Source: Priapulus caudatus
Lineage: Eukaryota > Priapulida > Priapulimorpha > Priapulimorphida > Priapulidae
Length of the DNA stretch: 22,972 nt
Reading direction: 5' to 3'
NCBI RefSeq assembly: GCF_000485595.1
Contig: NW_014577076.1
Coordinates: 393,328 to 416,299, forward strand
Below are positions 11,201-18,730 of this stretch, piece by piece. The translations under genes were made by a program, and so were the position numbers. Position 1 is the stretch's first letter, and each line of letters starts with the position of its first letter. Below the pieces are notes generated by a model. The model did no database searches. It was not told the origin of the DNA and saw nothing but the letters and a program-made list of their open reading frames with translations.

Positions 11201-13650
11201 GATGGCAACGGTAAACATAAACAGAACGCAAAATTGTAATCGTGCATGATTTGGTAAATACGAAGGTTCTAAGACATTTTATCGTTACTCTAGACAATTG
11301 CTGTTACTCCAGCAATAACGGTAGGTATCATGAAAGTGGGGAAAACACTGGAAATTTCTCGCAATAGTTACTTTAACTTTGTTGAAAGTCAGTGTTGACA
11401 AATATTTCACTTGATACTGATGTGCATTACAATGGATGATGCAGAATCTGTCTAATATGTGGTGTCAAATGTTTCAGTGGAATTCATCCATGACAATATA
11501 GTGGGAACAGTCATCATTCTCTCGCTAATCGTCTGGATACCAGCCAGTTGCATCGTGAACTACGTTGACAATAAAAGGCGCGAGAAGGAAGAAGAGGAAA
11601 TGACGTGGAGAAAACCTGATGTAAGTTTTATCCACAAGGCCTGCGTAAATTACGACACACCATCACATATCCCCATGGCGCAAATCAATGAGGAGTCTGA
11701 GAAAGACATGGCAGCATTTAGGATTAATAACTGCTCGCTTGCCACCGACATAGCTGTGAGCAGTCTCACAAGCCACGCTAACTACCAGAAAGACCAAGAT
11801 GAGGTTTCCTCGCCTAATAAAGTGAATAACCCAGATCTGCTAAGTGATTCAATGTTCAGAGGTGATGACAGCGCTGCGATGGCTGGCCATGATGGTTCCG
11901 GTGGACCAGCTGAGCTGTTGACCGATTCTGGTAAATCAGCCCCCTGTGACACTTGCACTGAAGGCGAGATGAAAAATGATGCTGTTAAAGACAATAATAA
12001 TAACCTAGTATATTCATGTATCGCAGATGATGCTGGCGCTGTGAAGGTATTGGATAATGGATGTAGTAGTATGATTGAGGCAACTGCCATCGAGCGTGAC
12101 AACAGAGGGAGATCCAAAGAGGGAGATGGCCGTAGAAAGGTTTCCAGCAAACCGAATTACTTTAATTTTGATTTTCAGTATAGTGACAGAATACAGGGGC
12201 AAGTATACTACCCTTGACACACGGATTCTTTGACATAAGGCACTTTTACCTAGTATAGGTAGTGCTGTACTTGGTTTGACAGTCACCATTTCATTAGATC
12301 CCACGACGTCCACGTAAATGTTGCTTTGCGGCGTATTTTTTTTCCAAATAAAATGACTTATCGCAAAATTATCTCTGTTTAATTCTGTTGGCTAGTGGCA
12401 GAATGCAAGTAGACCAGCAGACATGGAAAACGTATAGTTATTTGATCTTAAACAGGACGATCTTTCAGACATATCACGTGCTTGACTTGCTGCGAAGTCA
12501 CCACGTGTTGTTCGAGATTAAATGTTGAGAGCAAAGAGTGCGTTCGATAATTAGCAGAAAACAGGAATTGTTATTTGGTCAATCAATGTATGTATCAATC
12601 GAATCCAATCAATGTATTTTTATCAAAGTTTCTTTTATTAGAAAAGTAAACACGAATAAACGATTTCCCCTAATATGCCATGTTTATAAATTGCATTGGA
12701 GGTGGTTACAATGCCCTAAATGCAGTCTCTCGTACTTGGTGCTGCTCCCACTGACGTGGAATTGCTCGTGTTCAGTAGTTGTTATCCAACCGAACAACCT
12801 GAAAAAAATGAAGACAAACCATAGTGCCAAACTGCCAACCATAACAAACGACGTAGACCACAAGGAAACGATCGGGGTGAAGGTGTCGTAAAAATATAAT
12901 TAAACTGTGGAGTGTTCAAGGACATTGAAACGATTACTACTCTTATTATTACAATAAATAGCTACTTTACTGCATGCTATACATATGTGAACTCGGATTA
13001 CTCTGGCAAGACTACACTTGATACTTTCTGTATTGGTGCATCAATTAATATGGCATGTCATGTGGTAAATTGAATTAGCAGTCAATCATATGTATAGCCA
13101 TGCATCACAGAAGTATAATCTGTATTTTGGGTGCAAAAGAAGTTTAGTAAACAATGCATTAGTCCTTGCAATTGTATATAATGCCATCTACAATTAATGT
13201 ACATGAATAATGCTGAATCGCATAGGAATATAATGGCATCAGGGGAGACATCCTAATTAATTATATAATTTGTAATTGGTACATAGAAAGTCACCGATTA
13301 ATGGTTTTTACAATGCCTGGAAAGCATTACATGACAACGTTCTCTGTGAGTTATTATCAGGTGTTTGCCTGTTGAACATGTTGAAATAGAAATAAAGTTG
13401 TTATAGCATATTTAATATTTAGCCTTCTAGTGAAAAGATCTATTTGTCCCCCTGGTAGTCACCTGACATTGTTTAACATACGACACCTGCTTGTCTATTG
13501 CAGAACACAAATCTGATTCGGGATTATGATGCAAGTCGAATACGAAATTTTGGGACGCGTACGGTGAGGTCGATGCGAGGAAACAACAGTGCACAGCCTT
13601 CAGCTGCCCCACCATTTACTAACATAGTGGAACCATCTGTGGACTATTAA
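5096..13650 (+). CDS. ADAM17: ADAM17/TACE-type metalloprotease gene
   Basis: This encodes a type I membrane zinc metalloprotease of the ADAM17 (TACE) family, known elsewhere as the cell-surface sheddase of membrane-anchored growth factors and cytokines. Coding exons: 5096-5222, 5521-5654, 6110-6201, 6361-6458, 6626-6887, 7198-7380, 7584-7719, 7965-8072, 8429-8617, 9038-9164, 9334-9584, 9897-10024, 10221-10299, 11478-11620, 13504-13650. All junctions are GT-AG with matching phases and give 733 residues plus a missing signal-peptide exon (human ADAM17 has 824). Seen in order: prodomain, CGY cysteine switch, RVKR furin site, [12 protein letters not shown] zinc site, YIMY Met-turn, disintegrin-like region, cysteine-rich membrane-proximal domain, juxtamembrane amphipathic segment, one transmembrane helix and a basic stop-transfer. 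Similarity follows ADAM17 rather than ADAM10 throughout. An alternative 3' end reads through the 11621 donor to 12217. The last common intron carries a foldback element. All catalytic residues are intact, so the gene appears functional. Confidence 0.95.
5521..5654 (+). CDS. ADAM17: ADAM17 exon: prodomain core
   Basis: The acceptor is TTTTTCCAG. The translation contains [22 protein letters not shown] and FFSGVVTG, matching the human RHFKLYLTS, FKVVVVDGK and FFTGHVVGE positions. The donor ACAG/GTAAAC is phase 1. Confidence 0.93.
6110..6201 (+). CDS. ADAM17: ADAM17 exon: prodomain
   Basis: The acceptor is AATATAG. It encodes [16 protein letters not shown] and DTYHIE, equivalent to human GEPDSRVLAHIRDDDVI and AEYNIE. 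It ends exactly on the GAG codon before GTACCA, phase 0. Confidence 0.9.
6361..6458 (+). CDS. ADAM17: ADAM17 exon: prodomain
   Basis: The acceptor is TTTTGTCAG. It encodes [12 protein letters not shown] and [12 protein letters not shown], equivalent to human PLWRFVNDTKD and MLVYKSEDIKNV. The donor ACAG/GTAATT is phase 2. Confidence 0.92.
6626..6887 (+). CDS. ADAM17: ADAM17 exon: cysteine switch, furin site, start of protease
   Basis: The acceptor is GTGTTTAG. The first residues SFCGYV carry the cysteine-switch Cys that keeps the zymogen latent (human PKVCGYL). A lysine- and acid-rich linker follows, then SRVKRQQ with the RVKR proprotein-convertase site at 6759-6770. The catalytic domain then begins with [12 protein letters not shown], equivalent to human CKLLVVADHRFY. 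It ends CTA/GTAAGT in phase 0. The linker between switch and furin site is longer and more charged than in human. Confidence 0.95.
7055..7098 (+). ncRNA. Degenerate hammerhead-ribozyme-like motif in intron
   Basis: The segment reads TTGAGAA, then a stem GCC...GGC (7063-7079, loop inside CCCTGTCAGGA), then GAAA, then a stem ACGT-CAGCTGT-ACGT ending in TT (7083-7098). That order matches the hammerhead core (CUGANGA, stem II, GAAA, stem III, UH). The first box differs at two core positions (C3 to T, G8 to A) and stem I is not evident, so activity is unlikely. Such motifs are known from Penelope-like retroelements and retrozymes, so this may be an element remnant. Confidence 0.4.
7198..7380 (+). 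CDS. ADAM17: ADAM17 exon: catalytic domain
   Basis: The acceptor is TTTTGTATAG. It encodes [19 protein letters not shown] and [18 protein letters not shown], matching human IELIDRVDDIYRNTSW and GEKHYNMAK/AWDVKMLL. Length is 61 codons, phase 0 at both ends, donor ACG/GTGTGT. Confidence 0.94.
7584..7719 (+). CDS. ADAM17: ADAM17 exon: catalytic domain
   Basis: The acceptor is TTGCTCCCTCAG. It encodes [11 protein letters not shown] and [12 protein letters not shown], nearly identical to human CLAHLFTYQDF and [12 protein letters not shown], followed by GGICTP. Donor CTG/GTAGGT, phase 1. Confidence 0.96.
7965..8072 (+). CDS. ADAM17: ADAM17 exon: catalytic domain to first zinc His
   Basis: The acceptor is TCCCTGCAG. 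It encodes [16 protein letters not shown] and [18 protein letters not shown], matching human IYLNSGLTSTKNYGK and TKEADLVTTH. The final CAT (8069-8071) is the first zinc-binding His. The exon then contributes only the first base of the catalytic Glu codon before GTAAGG. Confidence 0.95.
8429..8617 (+). CDS. ADAM17: ADAM17 exon: zinc site and Met-turn
   Basis: The acceptor is TTACCATCAG. The first two bases complete the catalytic Glu codon, giving [12 protein letters not shown], the full HExxHxxGxxHD reprolysin signature (human HELGHNFGAEHD). The Met-turn is [10 protein letters not shown] (human YVMYPIAVSG), followed by [10 protein letters not shown] and KCF at the end of the catalytic domain. 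All metal ligands are intact. Donor ACAG/GTGTGT, phase 1. Confidence 0.97.
9038..9164 (+). CDS. ADAM17: ADAM17 exon: disintegrin-like domain, first part
   Basis: The acceptor is GATTTTTTAG. It encodes [15 protein letters not shown] and [11 protein letters not shown], matching human CGNSRVDEGEECDPG and DTCCNSDCTLK. Donor GCAG/GTATTT, phase 2. Confidence 0.95.
9334..9584 (+). CDS. ADAM17: ADAM17 exon: disintegrin-like and cysteine-rich region
   Basis: The acceptor is CTGATTTCAG. It encodes [13 protein letters not shown] (human SDRNSPCCKNCQF), a CTGTSAECP segment and [17 protein letters not shown] (human CLDLGKCKDGKCIPFCE). Cysteine spacing follows the family. Donor GGAG/GTAAAT, phase 1. Confidence 0.96.
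9897..10024 (+). CDS. ADAM17: ADAM17 exon: membrane-proximal domain
   Basis: The acceptor is TATCTTAG. It encodes [12 protein letters not shown] and [12 protein letters not shown], equivalent to human CKVCCRDLSGRC and RKGKPCTVGFCD. This is the ADAM17-specific cysteine-rich domain that in vertebrates contributes to substrate recognition. Donor GAG/GTAATG, phase 0. Confidence 0.95.
10221..10299 (+). CDS. ADAM17: ADAM17 exon: juxtamembrane (CANDIS-like) segment
   Basis: The acceptor is ATTACTTTAG. It encodes [18 protein letters not shown], close to human CEKRVQDVIERFWDFID. This amphipathic stalk helix is diagnostic for ADAM17 and is known in vertebrates to bind membrane and substrates. Donor ATAT/GTAAGT, phase 1. 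Confidence 0.94.
10523..10768. mobile_element. Foldback element with telomere-like core, in ADAM17 intron
   Basis: The ends are inverted copies beginning AGGGTCTATGTCC, with a near-perfect arm of about 66 bases carrying two GGTACC cores and CGATATATCG. The centre holds CCCTAACCCTAACC (10665-10678), two telomere-type units. TGAG lies next to both ends (10519-10522 and 10770-10773), a possible but weak target duplication. It has no coding capacity and lies in the 1.18-kb intron before the transmembrane exon. Confidence 0.8.
11478..11620 (+). CDS. ADAM17: ADAM17 exon: transmembrane segment
   Basis: The acceptor is ATGTTTCAG. It encodes [19 protein letters not shown] followed by NYVDNKRR and an acidic/basic stretch, aligning with human DNIVGSVLVFSLIFWIPFS and HCVDKK. 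It ends CCTGAT/GTAAGT, a near-consensus donor in phase 0. If the donor is skipped, the same frame stays open for another 199 residues. Confidence 0.95.
11478..12217 (+). CDS. ADAM17: ADAM17 alternative terminal exon with long tail
   Basis: Reading through the 11621 donor keeps the transmembrane-exon frame open to TGA at 12215-12217, adding 199 residues. In this AT-rich DNA such a run is unlikely by chance. The composition is protein-like: acidic and Ser/Asn-rich, with a Gly/Ser patch, a basic [12 protein letters not shown] segment and a tyrosine-rich end ([21 protein letters not shown]). I recognise no domain. AATAAA at 12347-12352 would allow a separate 3' end. With the common exons this isoform has 883 residues plus the signal exon. 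Confidence 0.7.
12347..12352 (+). promoter_or_regulatory. Polyadenylation signal for the long-tail isoform
   Basis: A canonical AATAAA lies 130 bases after the stop at 12217, preceded by a T-rich run. It supports a transcript end inside what is otherwise the last ADAM17 intron. Confidence 0.6.
12353..13503. other. Intron of the short-tail isoform, no gene
   Basis: AT-rich sequence between the two alternative 3' ends. An open frame at 12538-12891 has irregular composition and no recognisable motif, so I treat it as chance. Confidence 0.45.
13504..13650 (+). CDS. ADAM17: ADAM17 alternative terminal exon with short tail
   Basis: The acceptor TTGTCTATTGCAG joins in phase 0 to the 11620 donor and gives 48 residues to TAA 13648-13650. 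The peptide has [14 protein letters not shown], then an Arg/Ser region, a Pro-rich QPSAAPP and the end VEPSVDY. Its layout resembles the human membrane-proximal tail (MDSASVRIIKPFP, then Pro-rich), which suggests this is the ancestral tail. No canonical AATAAA was found in the next few hundred bases; variants such as TATAAA near 13936 and 13962 are possible. Confidence 0.75.
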   Translation, partial: NTNLIRDYDASRIRNFGTRTVRSMRGNNSAQPSAAPPFTNIVEPSVDY

Positions 13651-15138
13651 GTTACACTCAACCTTAGATGGCTTCTACTGCCTATGTACTACTTAGCTGA
13701 CCTCTACGTGAAATTGTGTTATGATACAATGTACGTTGGAGAGGTGTCATTATCACTGTGCAACTTATAAGAATCTCGTATTGTACCGTTGCGTGTAGGT
13801 TGAAGTATTGTGATACCAATGATATAGGAATCTTTTTAGTTTTAAAACAAATTGTGATTTAGACTCAATTTCTAAGTAAGTTATATCACACTTTTTTTAT
13901 CAGTTTTTCGACCTGAATGTCCTGTGATTAGATTATAAAATGTGATGGGTGATTAGACTATAAAAAATATAAAAATGAAATCATTGGAACGTTTGAACGT
14001 TCATTATTCATATTTCATGCATTTTTCTTTTGGCAGCAAATCAGTTCTGCGGTTTCTAGCTGTGTGACATTAATTGAAGCCACATGTTTTTATATGGCTT
14101 GCTACTAAGCATAGACAAATAGCTATATGATCGTGCAATATCAAGAATTCCATATATTACAAATATATTATTTATATGAGAATGCTATGCCTTTTTTCTC
14201 TTTCTGTATTCTAGATATATCACACATACCATAATAACATGTGTAATGTTTTTTTTATAATACAAGAATACTGAATATACAACTCAGCGAATTGAAATTG
14301 AAAGATTCATCAAGTAAATTAAATTTAAATTTTATAAAATGCTTTGATGCCTTTTAGAAGTCATCCAGAATTCAAAGTATATAATACTTTATAGTAGTAT
14401 ACTAATACAAGCAAATATACTTGCCAGTTTCTAAACTCTAGTGTGTCACGTTTTTAGCGTCTTCTTGAATCGCAGATACTGTTAAAAGTAATGATAACTT
14501 ATCATAGGCATATAGGCCAGTTAATAACAAAATTACAATGAACAACATTTCCTAATACTAATAATTCCAACCTACAGTGATAGGTTATTTACAGAAGCTT
14601 CATTATCAGTAATTAACACTAATTATATTAACACGTAAGCTACTGGCTTCATTTGAAGACAACTGGGTATATCACTTGCACTGTACTAATCACAACGAGT
14701 GCGGGAAACCGTATGTCATGTAACTATTTTTTATGTTATACTGTGTCCCAAATCAGGGGAATATAAACATGACCCTTTAACATAGTCAAATCTGGCATGA
14801 AGCTTAGAACAAAGCTTACACAAGCAGACGGTAGGATAGAAAAAAATCTTCCGCAGGCAGAATTCGCGAAATGGAAATTAAATGCAGTCACACTGCAAAA
14901 CATAATTTTAAACTAGGTGCAGAACAGGAGAACAGAAACCTATTGCAGACACACTACAGGCGACAGGAGAATGCAATGTTTTTTCATGCAGTTTGCAAGA
15001 GAAAGAATATTAAAGTGCAAGATTCGTTGGGAGAACAAGTCATTGCCAGCAGGTCTCAGGGTTAGATAGAACATAAAGGTAAGTGGACAGCAGTAAAGTA
15101 GAAAGGCAAGCTGGCAGAAAAAAACTATTTGTCCAAAC
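13651..15138. other. Convergent intergenic region, no gene recognised
   Basis: AT-rich sequence between the ADAM17 and IQCC-like genes, which converge here. It must hold the ADAM17 short-form 3' UTR and probably the last IQCC exon(s) on the minus strand. I could not identify an exon that continues the IQCC reading frame, and no long repeat was seen. Confidence 0.4.
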
Positions 15139-15278
15139 CTTTTTCCTACTCTGTATTGCTTGTTCAAGCCATACTAACTCCATCTCAATGTTCCTTCTAA
15201 GAGAAATCAGGGAGTCCTGGTCTGCCAAACTTGTGAGGTCAATTGCAAGATCATCATCTGTTCCACTGCAGGATAGCT
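15139..15278 (-). CDS. IQCC: IQCC-like exon with conserved helix
   Basis: The minus-strand acceptor is TTCACGTAG. It encodes LSCSGTDDDLAIDLTS, a short helix starting SLADQDSL, and RRNIEMELVWLEQAIQSRKK. It ends AAAAAG/GTTTGG in phase 0, a mediocre donor. Without splicing the frame continues into a hydrophobic stretch and stops at 15040, which has no similarity to the family. Confidence 0.72.
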
Positions 15279-16133
15279 CTACGTGAAAAGTACATTTAAA
15301 CGTTTTAATAGAACTGTGTAATTAATTCACATTTGATTTAATGATGTATGCTTGTGGTTAATGATGTCCTATTTAATTTGTCTCAACTGTTAAACAGTTA
15401 TGCTCAGCAACATTATTTTTTTAATATCTCAATTAATCATTAAACAATATAGTCGGTTTCTCTGCTCACAGCTAGTTTACGTATGTAAAATCAGGGATAT
15501 ACCTTTCACCTCATGATGACCATTTATATCTATAGAGTCTACATGTCCCAGGGTTGAATCATGAAGACCAAAGACAGTGTGCATCTCACCCAAAGGCTCT
15601 AGTGTATGTCCATCAACAATTGCTGGGAAGTCTGTCCCTGTAGCATCCTTGCTCCCTAATATTATACTGTCAAGTGACGCACTTGTAGATTTCTCGTGTA
15701 TAATACTGCTGATGTGAACTTTCTTGACATCACATTGAATGTCAGAAATTTCTGGGTTGCATTCTGTGCTAAGCTCTTCACAAACACATGCTTGGACTTC
15801 CTTATGCACCATGCGCCGAGCACTATCAACATTTACCGGCACAGAAGTTTGAAGTTCTTGCTGATGGTTTTCAAACGTGTGTAGGTGACTAGACGCTCCA
15901 CATCCATCGTTGTCAGCTTCGAAGTCATTGCACTCACACACAGCGAGTTGATCTTCAAGTTCTACATGCAGAGTTGATGAACAGACACCACTTGCAAATT
16001 TTGGGAAGCATGGAGAGCTAGTCGGCCAGCACACGGTGCTGGAGGAATTCAATTCTATCTCCCTGAAGGTTTCTTCAAACAATCGCCTACTTTCCTGCAT
16101 TCGCTGGCGTACAAGTCTTCCTCGAAATGCTGC
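15139..16133 (-). CDS. IQCC: IQ-motif protein, IQCC homologue (partial gene)
   Basis: Two minus-strand exons (16133-15503 and 15278-15139) join GT-AG in phase 1. The first begins AAFRGRLVRQRMQESRRLF, the core of an IQ calmodulin-binding motif (IQxxxRGxxxR, with the leading IQ expected from the previous exon), continuing into EETFREIE. A poorly conserved acidic, Ser-rich linker of about 180 residues follows. The second exon ends with MELVWLEQAIQSRKK, close to human IQCC MELLWLQQAINSRKE. The human start (SALQACVRGFLVRRQF ... VREIEG) matches the first block. Order and spacing of the two blocks support IQCC, a little-studied family. The start and the C-terminal exon(s) are missing from the model. 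Confidence 0.75.
15503..16133 (-). CDS. IQCC: IQCC-like exon with IQ motif
   Basis: The minus-strand acceptor is TTGTTCTAACAG just before 16133. The frame runs 210 codons and ends GTGAAAG/GTATAT, phase 1. Cys is frequent in the middle part (VCECNDFEADNDGCG; VQACVCEELSTEC-like stretches) but in no recognised domain. An internal ATG at 16100 would remove most of the IQ motif, so the spliced 5' end is preferred. Confidence 0.75.
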
Positions 16134-16179
16134 CTGTTAGAACAAAATCGTTTAAAAAAATTAGACATGAAAACGTATA

Positions 16180-16335
16180 TTTAGGTATATATATCATGTT
16201 AACATAGCAAAAATGAGCAAATTCAGCATCTACAAACTTTTGCTGGCCATCAAGCGCCACCAAGCAGTAGGTACCGATAGGATGCAGGTGTTCCCAGTAA
16301 TGGGGGATTGTCACTGAAACAGCGGTTCCTTCCAT
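16180..16335 (-). CDS. Possible upstream exon of the IQCC-like gene (uncertain)
   Basis: A minus-strand ATG at 16335 opens MEGTAVSVTIPHYWEHLHP, IGTYCLVALDGQQKF and DAEFAHFCY. This composition looks more like protein than chance. It lies directly upstream of the 16133 acceptor and would need a phase-0 donor; TTT/GTAGAT and TAT/GTTAAC are available but weak, and neither supplies the expected Ile-Gln before AAFRG. It may instead be a shadow frame, with the true first exon further up. The left boundary given is approximate. Confidence 0.3.
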
Positions 16336-16499
16336 CCCAGGTTCACAACTCTACTGTCCAACCTTTTGCTGTAATATTGTGTAATAGACAGAATACACGA
16401 TTCAGCAATATTTCAGTGAGCCCTCGAAGCCTACAGCTGTGCAAGGAAATCTGGCTAACGAAGTTCAACCAGAGAGACCGGGTACAAGGTGACATTGCG

Positions 16500-17380
16500 C
16501 AATAGATGCGTTGTTCCCCGACCGCCGAGAGCGGTTAAGCCGCGCACTTCCGCGGGACTGGGCGCACGCGACCGCGGTGTGTTGTATATAGCATCTCGCG
16601 CTGCCCGCTATACGAATTCGCGCGCCGAATCCGTATAGCGGGAAGCGTAACATCGCGCAGTTTTCGTCACACACCGGCTCGGCTATAGCGGCCTTGGGTG
16701 GGGGCATTTGCTGCTGCTGCTGCAGAGCCGCGCTGCGCGGCAGGGGCGAGTTTTGGTTGCTGCTGCTACTTTGCCAGTATCTACTTAGCTACGTGTAAAA
16801 ACTGGCACGGCCACGCCACCACGTGCTCACAGTATTCGCTCGCCACGCCAGCGCAGGTGCTCGCACGACGTGCCGTCGCCACGGGCAGCGCGAGGTCAAT
16901 AGGTTGGTAAAACCTCGCACGTACGCAGTCAGGCGCCGGCACGGCGTCAGCACTTTCGGAGATAGCATCTAGGCCCCGCCACCCCACGTGGAGCGCCGTA
17001 CGACACTTCGTAAAAAGCTCTGTGATAGACATAACTCTATACTCGGCAGTAGCGCCCGTCATCGCGTAGCGGCCAATGAGCGAGCGCGTCATCGCTGATT
17101 GACAGCATTTCTGGAATTTTCTTGTAGGAGCCACTACGTCTTAGCCATGAGGCGCGCCACTCCAAAAAAAGTTTAGGGACCGTTTGGAGATGGCCTCAAG
17201 CCGTCCATCCCGAAATGTCGGTTGGATTGCGCCCAGTTTTCGCGGAGTGCGTTTTCAGACCCCTGTCTAAGGTATCTGTCTAAGTGGACAAAAAGGGGGC
17301 GGCGTATTCGCTGTTGGGGCGCGGCTTTGCCGCGAGCTGTGCGCTGCGCGCAAAAACCGGGGCCGCAAGTCCGTCCAGTA
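16500..17380. promoter_or_regulatory. CpG-rich block, probable promoter region
   Basis: The base composition changes abruptly from AT-rich to GC- and CpG-rich, with CCAAT in GGCCAATGAGCGAGCG near 17070, many CGCG steps, a CTG run near 16709 and an inverted repeat with 11-base arms CCCGCTATACG (16604-16614 / 16632-16642). It lies upstream of the minus-strand IQCC-like gene. Open frames inside it (for example 16465-16707 and 16781-17134, minus) look like GC-driven chance. Promoter function is inferred from composition and position only. Confidence 0.4.
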
Positions 17381-17491
17381 GGATGCCATCACAATCACTA
17401 ACAGACTGAGTAGATGAAGAGATTCAAATTAATAATCCATTGGATTGCTTTAGAAAACATCATCAGTGCAAAAAAATTGCATTTTCTCTGA

Positions 17492-17589
17492 GACCAGAAT
17501 AAATTGGAATCAAGAAAACAAACAAGAAACACCTTACGGGGTTGTAAGGTGTTTCTTGTTTGTTTTCTTGATTCCAATTTATTCTGGTC
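17492..17589. repeat. Perfect 46-bp inverted repeat (hairpin, 6-nt loop)
   Basis: The arms 17492-17537 and 17544-17589 are exactly complementary over 46 bases, starting GACCAGAATAAATTGGAATC, with loop GGGGTT. There is no coding capacity and no visible target duplication. Perfect identity means very recent formation, active maintenance or a foldback artefact in sequencing or assembly. Confidence 0.93.
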
Positions 17590-17995
17590 GTAGTAATAGC
17601 TCGTCAACCTCAAAATATTCCTACAGTGCAATATCAGTAGGCGCTGTCCTGCAGTTGATGAGCTATGCTATGAACCACTCTTGTTCTACATATTGTTAAA
17701 TATACTTATCTGTCAGGAATCATCAAGCAAAGCTAACAAATACCACATAGAAATGATCCAGCGACAATGTGCATACTTCTAGCAACAGCACATCTTGTCA
17801 GAAATAGAATCTCTTGGGTGAAACTGGAGAGAAGAAGCATAATTAAAGGAGAGCTACTATACCAGATAACTTACAGGGTTCATAGTAGTAAGACACATGT
17901 TGAAATAAGGACTTATAAGACTCTTTCTGGAAGCCGAAATAATACTTTTTTACGCGATTTCTGATAGATCACCGACTATTAAAGTACACTAATAA
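17590..17995. other. AT-rich stretch, no gene recognised
   Basis: Only short open frames without recognisable similarity lie between the perfect hairpin and the next foldback element. Confidence 0.35.
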
Positions 17996-18730
17996 TATCA
18001 AGAGCATATAAGGAAGGAGAGCGTACAATGGTAAAATGCTGAAACCATGTTGCAGTATTAGTCGAATTAATAAACTTTCCCTGTGTTATTTTGACGATTC
18101 TTTGCAGTATTATTGATCAGCTGTCCTACCTTGTTCATATAAAACAAACCGCATGTCCCTACAATGCACATACGCTGAGATAATGAGTGGTGAAAATCTG
18201 GTATTTTCGCTGAACACCGACTAGACATTAGTCAATACTGCGACCCTCTCTCGAAGTGTGGCCAGTGTGTTGCTTCCGGTCGCCGCTGTGTAGCGCCATA
18301 GTGGCGCTGACTCACGTCATACTACCAGAGTTTACTATACATCTAGCATGAGGTGGGCGTGAGGTGGGCACAGGTGGGGGTCATCACTATGGCAATCAAT
18401 AACAAACGTCATTCATTCCATTTGTCAATCATTGACGGAAACACGCGAGGTTTACCGAAGTTATAACACTTCGAGAGACAGTCACAGTAACTGACTGATC
18501 TCGAGTCAGTTTTCGGCAAAAATACCAGATTTTCACCGCTCATTATCTCAGCGTATGGGCATCGTAAGGACATGCGGTTTGTTTTATATGAACAAGGTAG
18601 GACAGCTGATCAATAATACTGCAAAGAATCGTCAAAATAACACAAGGAAAGTTTATTAATTCGACTAACACTGCAACATGGTTTCACCATTTTACCGTTG
18701 TACGCTCTCCTTCTTTATATGCTCTTGATA
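17996..18730. mobile_element. Long foldback element, 735 bp
   Basis: The left arm (17996 to about 18216) and right arm (about 18510-18730) are inverted copies beginning TATCAAGAGCATATA. They are about 95% alike over about 220 bases and contain TGATCAGCTGTCCTACCTTG and CTGAGATAATGAG. The unique centre of about 290 bases includes TAGCGCCATAGTGGCGCT and three GAGGTGGG-type units. There is no transposase frame. It is probably a non-autonomous DNA transposon or foldback; the exact ends are uncertain by a few bases. Confidence 0.78.

Noticed and set aside
12538-12891. 117-codon plus-strand open frame
   Set aside because: Mixed composition, no motif, and it lies within an ADAM17 intron after the long-tail 3' end. 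Most likely chance.
15040-15228. Extension of the IQCC-like exon past the 15138 donor
   Set aside because: The added residues form a hydrophobic stretch unlike the family, and the match stops at SRKK exactly where the donor lies.
16465-17134. Minus-strand frames in the GC-rich block (80 and 117 codons)
   Set aside because: Open mainly because of high GC content. The peptides lack motifs and do not join to the IQCC acceptor in a sensible frame.
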